Positions 37,323 to 44,703 are shown, counted from the stretch's first letter. The stretch is 64,000 nt of DNA from SHZI01 sp964371995 (GCA_964371995.1 CAYJPG010000001.1:33139-97138), one strand, 5' to 3'. The notes: a model not told the origin generated them from the sequence alone. Numbers and translations: made by a program.

Positions 37323-37407
37323 TTGATTCACCATGCCAGTTTGCATAGTGGCGAACAAGGCGTCTCGACCGAATTCATCAACCGCATACTGCAGAGATTC
37401 ATAGTCA

Positions 37408-38355
37408 TCACGATGATCGGGTCGGCCCGGCATCAACCTTCAGGGTGCCTGATCGCACATGCAGATCGCGCTGCGGGAACGGAATCTCGATGTTGCGGGC
37501 AGCCAGTTCGTCATCAAGCGCCCAGTAGATTTTTGCCTGGGTCGCGGACGGGCGCTTCAATCACTCAAGATCCAGCCAGACCAGCAACTCGAAATTCAGG
37601 CTGCTATCGCCGAAGCCAACCAGCCACACTTCGGTTGGTCGCGCATCACTCTGTATCACCCCCGGCACCCTGGCAGCTGCGGCGATACCCGCTTCGCGCA
37701 CCAGCACCTTGTCCGAACCATAGGCCACACCGAAAGGAATGCGCAGCCGGCGGCTGAACTCATCGTAGGTCCAGTTGGTGACCCGGCCGTTCACGAATTC
37801 GGAATTCGGCACGAGGATATCAACCAGGTCGTTGGTCATGATGCGCGTGCAGCGCAACGATACCTCCACAACCTGTCCGCGGACCCCGGACTCCAGCTCA
37901 ACGAAGTCACCGATCTTCAGGCTGCGATCGACCAGCAGGATGACGCCGGAGATAAAGTTGCTGACGACATTCTGCAGACCGAAGCCGATGCCGACGCCGA
38001 CGCCGAGCGCACCACCGATCAGCACGAAACTGGAGAGATCAAGGCCCAGCGACTGCAACCCGACCGTCAGCGCGATCACCCATACCGTATAGCGCGTAAG
38101 GCGGGCCACCGTGTAGGCGACCGGGAATTCATTGCCACCTGCCGAGCGACGAGCCGCAATGCGCCGGATCGCGTATTCGGTCCAGCGCGCAAACCACCAC
38201 GCGGCAGTTGCGATAAGCAGCAGCCCTGACACGCCGGCAATCGTGATACGCGTACCGCCAAGTGTTATCCCGGCCTCGGCCATCAGCGTCCAGACCGCGT
38301 TGAAGGCACGCCAGAAGTCATCGACAATCACACGCAGTTCATTCATGGGCGTCAT
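37408..38355 (-). pseudogene. MscS-family mechanosensitive channel with in-frame TGA
   Basis: A mechanosensitive channel of the MscS family. It has two to three membrane helices. The pore region is LIGGALGVGVGIGFGLQNVVSN, here quoted as GGALGVGVGIGFGLQNVVSN, followed by GVILLVDRSLKIGDFVEL and the cytoplasmic domain. Reading stops at a TGA at 37561-37563 after LVWLDLE. The same frame then continues for 50 codons with KIYWALDDELAARNIEIPFP and QRDLHVRSG, the canonical MscS C-terminus, to a TGA at 37408. The truncated product would be 264 residues from the ATG at 38355, preceded by AGAAGG. It lies upstream of the ATP-grasp gene on the same strand. Confidence 0.85.
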
Positions 38356-38402
38356 CGCCTTCTGTTGCACCCTGATATTACCGGACGGTACCATCGCTGC
38401 GT

Positions 38403-38978
38403 ATGCCACCACGCCCATCCGTCGCGCCCAGGCTTTTGCTGGTATGGCTGACAGCGCTACTGCTGGCGGTCCCGTTCCTGCCAGCCAACGCGCAGCTGAA
38501 CAACAAGGCCTATGCCGATTACTTCCTGGTCGGCCAGTTCGGCGAGGTCTGCACCATGTGCGATGTCATGGTCCTGTGCCAGGCAGGCGCGACACCACCC
38601 GCATATCCTTCGGTCCCGACAGACGGAAGCTTTACCCTCTACCACATACAGCCACGCACCTTCTGGTCGCAGGTCGCGACGATCCGGGAGTGGTTCATCG
38701 CCAATTTCAGTTCCAGGCAACTCGAGAGCGGCCATCGACGTCCGGTCACGAAATACACAGTCAACGATGGTGTATGGGCGCCACCGGTGGCCGGTGAACT
38801 GCATATCGCCATGGACCCACCTTTGCTCGCAATGTCCGACGGACGCGAGATCGAACGCATCCACCGCGGCTGGCAACAATCTGCACCACCAGCGAAGCTC
38901 GGCTACTGCCAGCGATTGCCGCTCTGGGATGCGCTGGCCGTGATCGACGCGCACAGCCCCGGAGGGAGCGCGCCATGA
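38403..38978 (+). CDS. Secreted Cys-containing protein of unknown function
   Basis: A 191-residue exported protein. The signal peptide covers about residues 1-30 (LLLVWLTALLLAVPFLPANA). The mature part has a cluster CTMCDVMVLC about 20 residues in, and one further Cys in LGYCQRLPLW, suggesting disulfide or metal/heme chemistry, although no CxxCH is present. I do not recognise a family. The stop overlaps the start of the DoxX-like gene in an ATGA arrangement, so the two are translationally coupled and probably work together at the membrane. It is divergent from the MscS gene. Confidence 0.7.
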   Translation: MPPRPSVAPRLLLVWLTALLLAVPFLPANAQLNNKAYADYFLVGQFGEVCTMCDVMVLCQAGATPPAYPSVPTDGSFTLYHIQPRTFWSQVATIREWFIANFSSRQLESGHRRPVTKYTVNDGVWAPPVAGELHIAMDPPLLAMSDGREIERIHRGWQQSAPPAKLGYCQRLPLWDALAVIDAHSPGGSAP

Positions 38979-39484
38979 CCCGGGAAACCGGGAGCGCGCA
39001 AAGCGTCTGGCCGGCGACACGCTGGCGGGAGCATCCGCTACGGATGGTCGGCATCGTGATGCATCTCGTGCTGCGTGAGCTCTATGGGCTGTTCTGGATC
39101 GCCGCCGGCGTGAACAAGCTCCGCAAGGACTGGCTGACCACCGATATCCTCAAACAGGTTTTCGAGGATCGTCTGACAGAGCTGCACCCGGCCAGCCTGC
39201 AGGTGATGTTCCTGCAGGACTTTGCGATCCCGCTCTACAAACTGGTCGCGGTGTTCGTCACGGTCAGCGAACTCTACGTCGGCGTCGCACTGCTGCTGGG
39301 CCTGACCACGCGCTGGGCTGCGGCGGTCGCGCTCATCAATCTGCTGGGCTTCTCGGCGGGCGGGTACTACGACGCGTCGCTGATTNNNNNNNNNNGCATC
39401 ATCATGATGAGCTGGCCCTCGGGGCGCTGGCTGGGACTCGATGGCCGGCTGTCACGCAGATACCCCGGCTCACGCTGGTTCTGA
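38975..39484 (+). CDS. DoxX-like membrane protein (contains an assembly gap)
   Basis: A four-helix membrane protein of the DoxX group, about 169 residues. Helix-forming segments are RELYGLFWIAAGVNKL, a PLYKLVAVFVTVSELYVGVA segment, LLLGLTTRWAAAVALINLLG, and a last helix broken by ten N bases at 39386-39395, after which IIMMSWPSGRWLGLDG resumes in frame. GLFWIAAGVNKL, the E-L-x-VGVALLLG turn and the W-GLD ending are the DoxX pattern. Its start overlaps the stop of the secreted protein gene. The role of DoxX-like proteins varies (quinone or thiol redox partners), so no specific function is claimed. Confidence 0.82.
   Translation: MTRETGSAQSVWPATRWREHPLRMVGIVMHLVLRELYGLFWIAAGVNKLRKDWLTTDILKQVFEDRLTELHPASLQVMFLQDFAIPLYKLVAVFVTVSELYVGVALLLGLTTRWAAAVALINLLGFSAGGYYDASLIXXXXIIMMSWPSGRWLGLDGRLSRRYPGSRWF
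39386..39395. other. Assembly gap of 10 N inside the DoxX-like gene
   Basis: Ten unresolved bases mark a scaffold join. Translation on both sides is in one frame if the gap is taken literally, but the true length is unknown. Confidence 0.99.
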
Positions 39485-39490
39485 CCGTCG

Positions 39491-40138
39491 CTAGTCCAGA
39501 TAACCGATCGCTTCGACTGAAGCATGTCCGTCGACGGCGCGCGCAGGTCGCTGGCTGTCGGGCCGGTTGACCCCCAGCAGGCCGCGAATGCCATAGGTAC
39601 GTGCCGCATCGAGCACCGGCCTGCTGTCATCGATAAACAGGGTCTGTTGCGGATCGAAGCCCAGGCGCTCCTGCGCGGAAGACCAGAAGCCCTGCCCCTC
39701 CTTGGGCACACCGAACTCATGCGAGGACAGGAAGATATCGATATAGCGACCCAGTCCGGCGACGCTCTTCTTCATGTCCAGCGCATCGCCATGGGCATTG
39801 GTGACCACTGCCACGTGCTTGCCGCTGGCGTGCAGCCGGGCCAGAAACTCCTTCGCACCGGGCAGAAACCGCACCCGATGACTGCTGGCATCCTTGAGTG
39901 CGCGCAGATCCAGCGACAGCTCGGCAGACCAGTAATCGAGGCAATACCACTCGAGCCGTCCCTGCATGCTGGCAAAACGTTCAAACAGGTCCGGCACAAT
40001 TTCTTCAGGCGTAGAGCCACGATTGCGCGCCAGGCATCGGGGCACGAGTTCGCGCCAGAAATAGTTGTCATAGGCGAGATCGAGGATCGTGCCATCCATG
40101 TCGAGGAGGATCGTGTCGAAGCTTCGCCAGTCGTGCAT
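39491..40138 (-). CDS. HAD-family GMP/IMP nucleotidase, YrfG-like
   Basis: A cytoplasmic phosphatase of 215 residues. HAD motif I is LLDMDGTILDLAYDNYFW, motif II is AVVTNAH, the motif III Lys lies near GVPKEGQGFW, and motif IV is LFIDDSRPVLDAA. The DLAYDNYFWRELVP segment after motif I and the cap sequence match YrfG-type nucleoside-5'-monophosphatases acting on GMP and IMP. It is divergent from cysQ. The end faces the DoxX-like gene with seven bases between the stops. Confidence 0.85.
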   Translation of the reverse strand: MHDWRSFDTILLDMDGTILDLAYDNYFWRELVPRCLARNRGSTPEEIVPDLFERFASMQGRLEWYCLDYWSAELSLDLRALKDASSHRVRFLPGAKEFLARLHASGKHVAVVTNAHGDALDMKKSVAGLGRYIDIFLSSHEFGVPKEGQGFWSSAQERLGFDPQQTLFIDDSRPVLDAARTYGIRGLLGVNRPDSQRPARAVDGHASVEAIGYLD

Positions 40139-40206
40139 GCGGCTGTTCCGGCTGATGTCGGCCGCGGGGTTGCCCGGGTCGGGTCCGGATTGTACCGTCC
40201 GCGCCC

Positions 40207-41013
40207 ATGATCACAGAACTGCACAAGCTGCTGCCGCGGGTTCAGGCCATCGCCCAGGCTGCCGGCCGCGAAATCAGCCGCATTTACGCCACCGCCTTTA
40301 GCGTGGAAACCAAGGCCGACAACTCTCCGCTGACCGCCGCCGACCGCGCGGCACATGAAGTTATCGCTGCGGGGCTCGCGCAGCTCACGCCCGGCATCCC
40401 GCTCTGGTCCGAGGAGTCCGGCACGATCTCCTGGGAAACACGCCGGCACTGGACCCGGTTCTGGCTCGTGGACCCACTGGACGGCACGCGGGAATTCATC
40501 AAGCGTAATGGCGAGTTCACGGTGAACATCGCGCTGGTTCACGACCACCGGGCTGTACTCGGCGTGGTCCATGCGCCCGTTCCCGGGTGCGACTACTGCG
40601 GATATGCCGGCGGTCCTGCACTGCGCACCGATCCGGGCCAGCCGCCGCGCGAGATCCGCGTGCGTCAGCCGGCCAGCCCGCCGGTCCGCGTGGCCGGGAG
40701 CCGTTCGCATCGCGGCGCCAGCCTCGACAGCTTTCTCAGGCAGCTGGGCGCACACGAGCTCGTGTCGATGGGCAGCTCGCTGAAGTTCTGCCTCGTGGCG
40801 GAAGGTGCCGCGGATGTGTACCCGCGCCTCGGCCCAACCTCCGAATGGGACACTGCGGCGGCCCAGGCCGTGGTTGAAGCGGCAGGCGGCAGCGTTATCG
40901 ATCTCGAGGGCCAGCCACTCCGGTACAACACACGGCCCGAAGTACTGAACCCGCATTTTGTGGCGAGTGGCGATCCGGACCGGGACTGGCTGGCGATGCT
41001 GCACTCCCGGTAG
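40207..41013 (+). CDS. cysQ: 3'(2'),5'-bisphosphate nucleotidase CysQ
   Basis: Hydrolyses PAP to AMP and phosphate, recycling the by-product of sulfate assimilation. The 268-residue inositol-monophosphatase-fold protein carries the metal motifs WSEESGTISW, LVDPLDGTREFIKRNGEF and, near the C-terminus, TSEWDTAAAQAVVEAAGG. The KADNSPLTAADRAAH segment is typical of CysQ. It is divergent from the HAD phosphatase gene, with 68 bases between. Confidence 0.94.
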   Translation: MITELHKLLPRVQAIAQAAGREISRIYATAFSVETKADNSPLTAADRAAHEVIAAGLAQLTPGIPLWSEESGTISWETRRHWTRFWLVDPLDGTREFIKRNGEFTVNIALVHDHRAVLGVVHAPVPGCDYCGYAGGPALRTDPGQPPREIRVRQPASPPVRVAGSRSHRGASLDSFLRQLGAHELVSMGSSLKFCLVAEGAADVYPRLGPTSEWDTAAAQAVVEAAGGSVIDLEGQPLRYNTRPEVLNPHFVASGDPDRDWLAMLHSR

Positions 41014-41043
41014 ATGGTGCACGACTGCTAGACTGGCGGCACG

Positions 41044-41265
41044 ATGAGCGATGACGACAACATCAACACAAATGTCTTCAGTGACCTCTGGCGACTGAAG
41101 GAGCTGCGCGTCGCGCACCGCGATCTCGACGCAGCCATCGCTGCCCTCGACCGCTTTGCCGCTGAGGATCAGCTGCGCATCCGGCGCCTGAAGAAAGAGA
41201 AGCTGCGCCTCAAGGATCTCATCACGCGGCTCGAAAGCGCGCGAATTCCCGACCTCAACGCCTGA
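41044..41265 (+). CDS. YdcH/DUF465 family small helical protein
   Basis: A 73-residue protein predicted to be one long helical hairpin. The C-terminal half, QLRIRRLKKEKLRLKDLI, is the highly conserved DUF465 (YdcH) signature; the N-terminal half has the matching acidic/hydrophobic heptads. The function of the family is unknown. It sits 30 bases after cysQ on the same strand and could share its transcript. The 300 bases beyond it carry no gene and lead to the sigma-54 promoter. Confidence 0.85.
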   Translation: MSDDDNINTNVFSDLWRLKELRVAHRDLDAAIAALDRFAAEDQLRIRRLKKEKLRLKDLITRLESARIPDLNA

Positions 41266-41568
41266 GGGCCGGTGGCCGCAAAGCCACGTCAGCGCTACAC
41301 GGAGACCATCGCCGTCGGCAAATCTTACACAGGCGGTATGCCTGTAATTCATTGTTTAAGAACGGGTTTATACCGGCAACGTGACGCGGTTCACCTGATC
41401 CCCAAAGTCCGGCGTCGCGCTGCTATACAAATCGGCCCCGGAGCGGCCAGCGGCGGCTCTCTCCCCATCGCCAGGCCACCGGCCAGGCGCCGGTTTCGTG
41501 TGACGACAGTCACAGTAAGACGGCTATTTTCCGGATTCTGTCAAGTCGACGGGCGCTTCGTGCAAGGC
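41266..41568. promoter_or_regulatory. Gene-free region upstream of the sigma-54 promoter
   Basis: About 300 bases without a plausible gene lie between the ydcH-type gene and the sigma-54 promoter. The only clear signal is the CRP-type palindrome at 41499-41514. Enhancer sites for the activator that any sigma-54 promoter needs should lie here, but I could not identify a repeated motif for them. Confidence 0.4.
41499..41514. promoter_or_regulatory. Perfect CRP/Vfr-type palindrome
   Basis: TGTGACGACAGTCACA is an exact match to the core TGTGA-N6-TCACA recognised by CRP-family regulators. It is also a TGTGAC-N4-GTCACA inverted repeat. It lies about 55 bases upstream of the -24 element of the sigma-54 promoter, a position suited to activation, anti-activation or an enhancer-binding protein. 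Which regulator binds cannot be told from sequence. Confidence 0.65.
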
Positions 41569-41584
41569 TGGCACGTTTGCTGCA
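41569..41584 (+). promoter_or_regulatory. Sigma-54 (RpoN) promoter
   Basis: TGGCACGTTTGCTGCA matches the consensus TGGCACG-N4-TTGCA with one mismatch, and the spacing between the GG and GC doublets is correct. Transcription should start near 41595. The promoter is intergenic and points along the + strand toward the A-rich region and terminator ending at 41786. Confidence 0.85.
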
Positions 41585-41650
41585 ATTACTTCAGCGAGGA
41601 CCCCGCTGAACGATCAACTGAGAAAGCACAGCAGCCCACACCCCAAAAAA

Positions 41651-41674
41651 CCCAAGCCCAAACCCAAACCCAAT
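41651..41674 (+). repeat. Four tandem CCCAAN hexamers
   Basis: CCCAAG, CCCAAA, CCCAAA and CCCAAT follow each other without interruption inside the candidate sRNA. Isolated similar words (CCCAAGCCCAAT) recur near 41741. The repeats are unpaired in simple folding by eye and could be a binding track for a protein or a target RNA. Confidence 0.8.
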
Positions 41675-41691
41675 GATCGAACAGCAACCTC

Positions 41692-41724
41692 AATAAGAAA
41701 AAGAAAAACAAGAACAATAAAAAA
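41692..41724 (+). repeat. Array of eleven AAN triplets
   Basis: The triplets are AAT AAG AAA AAG AAA AAC and then AAG AAC AAT AAA AAA. The array is 33 bases with no C or G at the first two positions of any triplet, in a genome with GC content near 60 percent. It fits the A-R-N ligand rule of the Hfq distal face. Confidence 0.9.
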
Positions 41725-41754
41725 GCTGAATAGCACCATCCCAAGCCCAATCTT

Positions 41755-41786
41755 GCCGCCCCTTGCCCAGGGGCGGCTTTTTTTTT
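41755..41786 (+). terminator. Strong intrinsic terminator of the candidate sRNA
   Basis: An 8-bp stem, GCCGCCCC at 41755-41762 with GGGGCGGC at 41770-41777, has a seven-base loop and is followed by nine T residues at 41778-41786. It ends 37 bases before the arsC start, separating the sRNA from the arsenic genes. Confidence 0.95.
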
Positions 41787-41823
41787 GGGCATCCGGAATA
41801 ACGCCCGGATAAAATGTGGCTGC

Positions 41824-42237
41824 ATGCAACCCCTGATCTATCACAATCCCGACTGCGGCACTTCGCGCAACACCTTGGCGATGATCAAGGCCTCAGGTGA
41901 AAACCCCGAAGTCATCGAGTATCTCAAGATGCCGCCCAGCCGTGAGCGACTGGTTGCGTTGCTGTCGATGATGAAAATCGTTCCGCGCGACCTCCTTCGG
42001 TGCAAGGGCACACCGTACGATGCGCTGGGGCTCGACAATCCGGCATTGAGCGATGATCAACTGATCGATGCCATGATGGCGCATCCGATTCTGATCAATC
42101 GGCCGATCGTCGTGACTGACAAGGGCGCCCGTCTGTGCAGGCCCTCCGAACGTGTGCTCGATATCCTCGAAAATCCTGTCGAACACTTCACCAGGGAAGA
42201 CGGCAACGTGATTCACCACACGGGAGCAGAACGATAA
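41824..42237 (+). CDS. arsC: Arsenate reductase, glutaredoxin-coupled ArsC
   Basis: Reduces arsenate to arsenite using glutathione/glutaredoxin. The 137-residue protein opens IYHNPDCGTSRNTLAMI, with the catalytic Cys and the adjacent conserved residues. The later HPILINRPIVVTDKGARLCRPSE segment carries the conserved Arg residues that bind arsenate. The start at 41824 gives the standard N-terminus; a longer frame reads into the terminator and is rejected. The acr3-type efflux gene follows 50 bases later, so the two form a detoxification unit. No ArsR gene is visible. Confidence 0.94.
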   Translation: MQPLIYHNPDCGTSRNTLAMIKASGENPEVIEYLKMPPSRERLVALLSMMKIVPRDLLRCKGTPYDALGLDNPALSDDQLIDAMMAHPILINRPIVVTDKGARLCRPSERVLDILENPVEHFTREDGNVIHHTGAER

Positions 42238-42287
42238 TTCGGAAAACCGCTCACCCGGAGTCACAGGCCCCGGGCGCCTCAGAAGCC

Positions 42288-43328
42288 ATGGGGCTATTCG
42301 AGCGTTTACTCTCCGTCTGGGTAGCCTTGGCCATAGTGGCGGGTGTGCTGCTGGGGCAGTTCGCGCCGGCCATACCCGAGGCCTTGTCGCGCTTTGAATA
42401 TGCCCAGGTATCGATCCCGGTCGCGGTGCTTATCTGGGCGATGATCTTTCCCATGATGGTGCAGATCGATTTCACTTCGATCCTCGGCGTGCGCCGCCAG
42501 CCCAAGGGATTGATCATCACCACCACGGTGAACTGGCTGATCAAGCCCTTCACCATGTTCGCTATCGCCTGGTTCTTCCTGACCGTAGTGTTTGCGCCAC
42601 TGATCTCCACGGAACGGGCTAGCGAATATCTGGCCGGGGCCATTCTTCTGGGCGCTGCGCCTTGCACCGCCATGGTCTTCGTGTGGAGCTACCTCACCCG
42701 CGGCGACGCCGCTTACACCCTGGTCCAGGTCGCGCTCAACGACCTGATCATGCTATTTGCCTTCGCGCCCATCGTGGTCTTTCTGCTCGGCGTGTCGAAC
42801 ATCCAGGTTCCCTGGGATACGGTCACCCTGTCGGTGGTGCTCTACATCGTGATTCCACTGGGCGCCGGCTACCTGACCCGTCGAACCGTCATCAAACAGC
42901 GAGGAATCGAGTGGTTCGACAAGGTCTTCATGAAGCGACTGACACCACTCACCCCGATCGGATTGATCATCACCCTGGTGCTGCTGTTTGCCTTCCAGGG
43001 CGACGTGATCATCGCCAATCCGCTGCATATCGTGCTGATCGCCATCCCGCTTGTCATCCAGACCTTTTTGATCTTCTTCATTGCCTACGGCTGGGCCAGG
43101 GCCTGGAAGGTGCCCCATAACATCGCGGCACCTGCCGGTATGATCGGTGCCAGCAATTTCTTTGAGCTGGCCGTCGCAGTTGCGATTTCACTGTTCGGCC
43201 TGCAATCCGGCGCGGCGCTGGCAACGGTCGTGGGCGTGCTGGTGGAGGTGCCGATCATGCTGACCCTGGTGCGCATCGCCAACGCTACCCGTGACCACTT
43301 CCCTGTCGCCCAGGAAGCCCGGGGCTGA
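42288..43328 (+). CDS. Arsenite efflux permease, ACR3 family
   Basis: A ten-helix inner-membrane arsenite transporter of 346 residues. Diagnostic ACR3 features are the N-terminal FERLLSVWVALAIVAGVLLG, the conserved Cys in LLGAAPCTAMVFVWSYLTRG, ALNDLIMLFAFAPIVVFLL, and the pore-lining Glu in IGASNFFELAVAVAISLFG. The ATG at 42288 gives the usual short N-terminus. The frame is open upstream but overlaps arsC. It exports the arsenite made by ArsC. Confidence 0.95.
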   Translation: MGLFERLLSVWVALAIVAGVLLGQFAPAIPEALSRFEYAQVSIPVAVLIWAMIFPMMVQIDFTSILGVRRQPKGLIITTTVNWLIKPFTMFAIAWFFLTVVFAPLISTERASEYLAGAILLGAAPCTAMVFVWSYLTRGDAAYTLVQVALNDLIMLFAFAPIVVFLLGVSNIQVPWDTVTLSVVLYIVIPLGAGYLTRRTVIKQRGIEWFDKVFMKRLTPLTPIGLIITLVLLFAFQGDVIIANPLHIVLIAIPLVIQTFLIFFIAYGWARAWKVPHNIAAPAGMIGASNFFELAVAVAISLFGLQSGAALATVVGVLVEVPIMLTLVRIANATRDHFPVAQEARG

Positions 43329-43370
43329 GTCATAGCCCATGCAGGATCGTCCCGCGTGTATCCTGCACGG

Positions 43371-44309
43371 ATGCGCTGGCTGGTCGCAGATATCGGTGGA
43401 ACCAATACCCGTTGTGCGGTGGCAAGCCCCGGCGGTGTTCTTCAGTACACGGAAAGTTTCCACAACCGGGATTTCCCGGGCCTCGACCGCCTGCTCGGCG
43501 CTTATCTCGGCATGCTGCCGCCGGCTGAAAGGCCAGACGACGCCGTACTGGCCATCGCCGCACCGATCCAGGGCGATGAAGTCCGGATGATCAATATCAA
43601 CTGGAGTTTCTCGGTCAGCGCACTGGCTCGCGCGCTGTCACTGCGCCGTGTCACTCCACTCAACGATTTCGCCGCCCAGGCCTACGCCTTGCCGGTACTC
43701 GGTCCGGCCGATCTGCTGCAAATCGGCGGTGGCCGGGAAGTCGCCGGCGCGCCGAAGGTGGTGCTCGGTCCGGGCACGGGACTTGGTGCGGCGGGGCTCG
43801 TGCAGATCGGCGGGCGCTGGCACGCCGTTACCGGCGAAGGCGGCCACGTCACCATGGCACCTAGCGACGAGCGCGAAGCACGCATCATCGCGCTTGGCCG
43901 CGAACGTTTCGGTCACTGCTCTGCCGAGCGGCTGATCTCTGGCGCCGGCCTCGCTTTTCTTTATATGGCATTGCACGGCGGTGAACTGCTGACACCGGAT
44001 GAAGTCGGCGCGCGGATTGTCGCCGGCGAAACGGCCGCCCTCGAGGCGCTGGAGGTATTCTTTCAGCTACTCGCCACGGCGGCCAGCAATCTCGCGCTCA
44101 CCTTCGCCGCTTTCGGCGGTGTCTACATCGGTGGCGGCGTCACACCGAGATATCTTGATCAGCTGAAAACCTCGGGCTTCCGCGCGCGTTTTGAGGACAA
44201 GGGCCGTTACCGTCCGTTTCTCGCCGACATCCCCACCCGGGTCATCATTGCCGATCAGCCCGCGCTGCGCGGACTTGCCGCCTTCGCCGAAGCCGACAGC
44301 CAGAGCTAG
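43371..44309 (+). CDS. glk: Glucokinase
   Basis: ATP-dependent phosphorylation of glucose to glucose 6-phosphate. The 312-residue protein from ATG 43371 starts with the phosphate-binding loop VADIGGTNTRCAVA. It contains LNDFAAQAYALP, LGPGTGLGAAGLV and the His-containing GEGGHVTMAP loop, all typical of the proteobacterial Glk (group A hexokinase) family. GTG at 43356 is an alternative start five codons earlier. The stop overlaps the stop of the opposite-strand alkyltransferase-like gene within CTAG. Confidence 0.93.
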   Translation: MRWLVADIGGTNTRCAVASPGGVLQYTESFHNRDFPGLDRLLGAYLGMLPPAERPDDAVLAIAAPIQGDEVRMININWSFSVSALARALSLRRVTPLNDFAAQAYALPVLGPADLLQIGGGREVAGAPKVVLGPGTGLGAAGLVQIGGRWHAVTGEGGHVTMAPSDEREARIIALGRERFGHCSAERLISGAGLAFLYMALHGGELLTPDEVGARIVAGETAALEALEVFFQLLATAASNLALTFAAFGGVYIGGGVTPRYLDQLKTSGFRARFEDKGRYRPFLADIPTRVIIADQPALRGLAAFAEADSQS

Positions 44310-44698
44310 TCTCCCGGGAAGTCTGCGGGGATGTCAGGCATCGGCCCCCACAGCAGCTCATCCAGACGCGGCACCCAGCGGTACACGCGCATATTCACGC
44401 GGCCGGCGTTTACAACGATGCCCTCCGCGCGCAACCGGCTGATCTGGGTACGGTAACCGGGACTCGAAGCCGGTATGGCGATGCGGCCGTTCACCGCGAT
44501 CACGCGATGCCACGGCAGGCCCAGCCCGGCGGGCGCATGCCTGAGCGCGCGGGCAGTCTGTCGCGCACCACGCGGCAGTCCGGCCAGTGCGGCGATCTGC
44601 CCGTAACTGGCAACCTGCCCGGGCGGAATGGCCGCAATGACTCGCCAGATCGCCTGCATCTGCGTTGGTCGCCCGGCATCTGGCCGCGGCAGCGGCAT
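44306..44698 (-). CDS. Alkyltransferase-like protein (ATL, MGMT-related)
   Basis: A 130-residue DNA-repair protein related to O6-alkylguanine-DNA alkyltransferase but lacking the acceptor Cys. The active-site segment reads LPWHRVIAVNGRI, with Trp where MGMT has Cys in PCHR. ATL proteins bind O6-alkylguanine and hand the lesion to nucleotide excision repair. The helix-turn-helix part (PPGQVASYGQIAALAGLPRG) is intact. A C-terminal extension of about 35 residues follows the core. The start at 44698 lies five bases after the aroE stop; a longer upstream frame overlaps aroE and is unlikely. The two genes are probably one transcript. Confidence 0.88.
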   Translation of the reverse strand: MPLPRPDAGRPTQMQAIWRVIAAIPPGQVASYGQIAALAGLPRGARQTARALRHAPAGLGLPWHRVIAVNGRIAIPASSPGYRTQISRLRAEGIVVNAGRVNMRVYRWVPRLDELLWGPMPDIPADFPGD

Positions 44699-44703
44699 GT
44701 CGT

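Larger units (their letters stand above)
41595..41786 (+). ncRNA. Candidate sigma-54-dependent sRNA with AAN-triplet array (possible Hfq decoy)
   Basis: The transcript predicted from the promoter at 41569-41584 to the terminator at 41755-41786 is about 190 nt. A 7-bp stem, TTCAGCG at 41590-41596 with CGCTGAA at 41604-41610, straddles the start. Four CCCAAN hexamers lie at 41651-41674. At 41692-41724 there are eleven uninterrupted AAN triplets. Such triplets are the known ligand of the Hfq distal face and of the Hfq-Crc complex. CrcZ-type RNAs of Pseudomonas, also sigma-54 driven, act by titrating Hfq through A-rich motifs. No ribosome-binding site or credible reading frame occurs; the only ATG opens a seven-codon frame. 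Identity as an sRNA is strongly suggested, while the decoy role is inference. Confidence 0.7.

Noticed and set aside
37561..37563. Selenocysteine or programmed readthrough at the MscS TGA
   Set aside because: MscS proteins do not use selenocysteine and I see no SECIS-like hairpin evidence. A substitution or sequence error is simpler.
39772..41352. Minus-strand frame of 526 codons covering cysQ and ydcH
   Set aside because: It is the shadow of cysQ and overlaps the HAD gene in another frame; both underlying genes have clear motifs.
41673..41696. Seven-codon frame MIEQQPQ inside the candidate sRNA
   Set aside because: No Shine-Dalgarno sequence precedes it and it is too short to separate from chance.
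41586..41844. Minus-strand open frames rich in Phe/Leu/Trp across the A-rich region
   Set aside because: The hydrophobic composition is the complement of the A-rich and CCCAAN repeats. There is no ribosome-binding site, and the frames run through a strong terminator pointing the other way.
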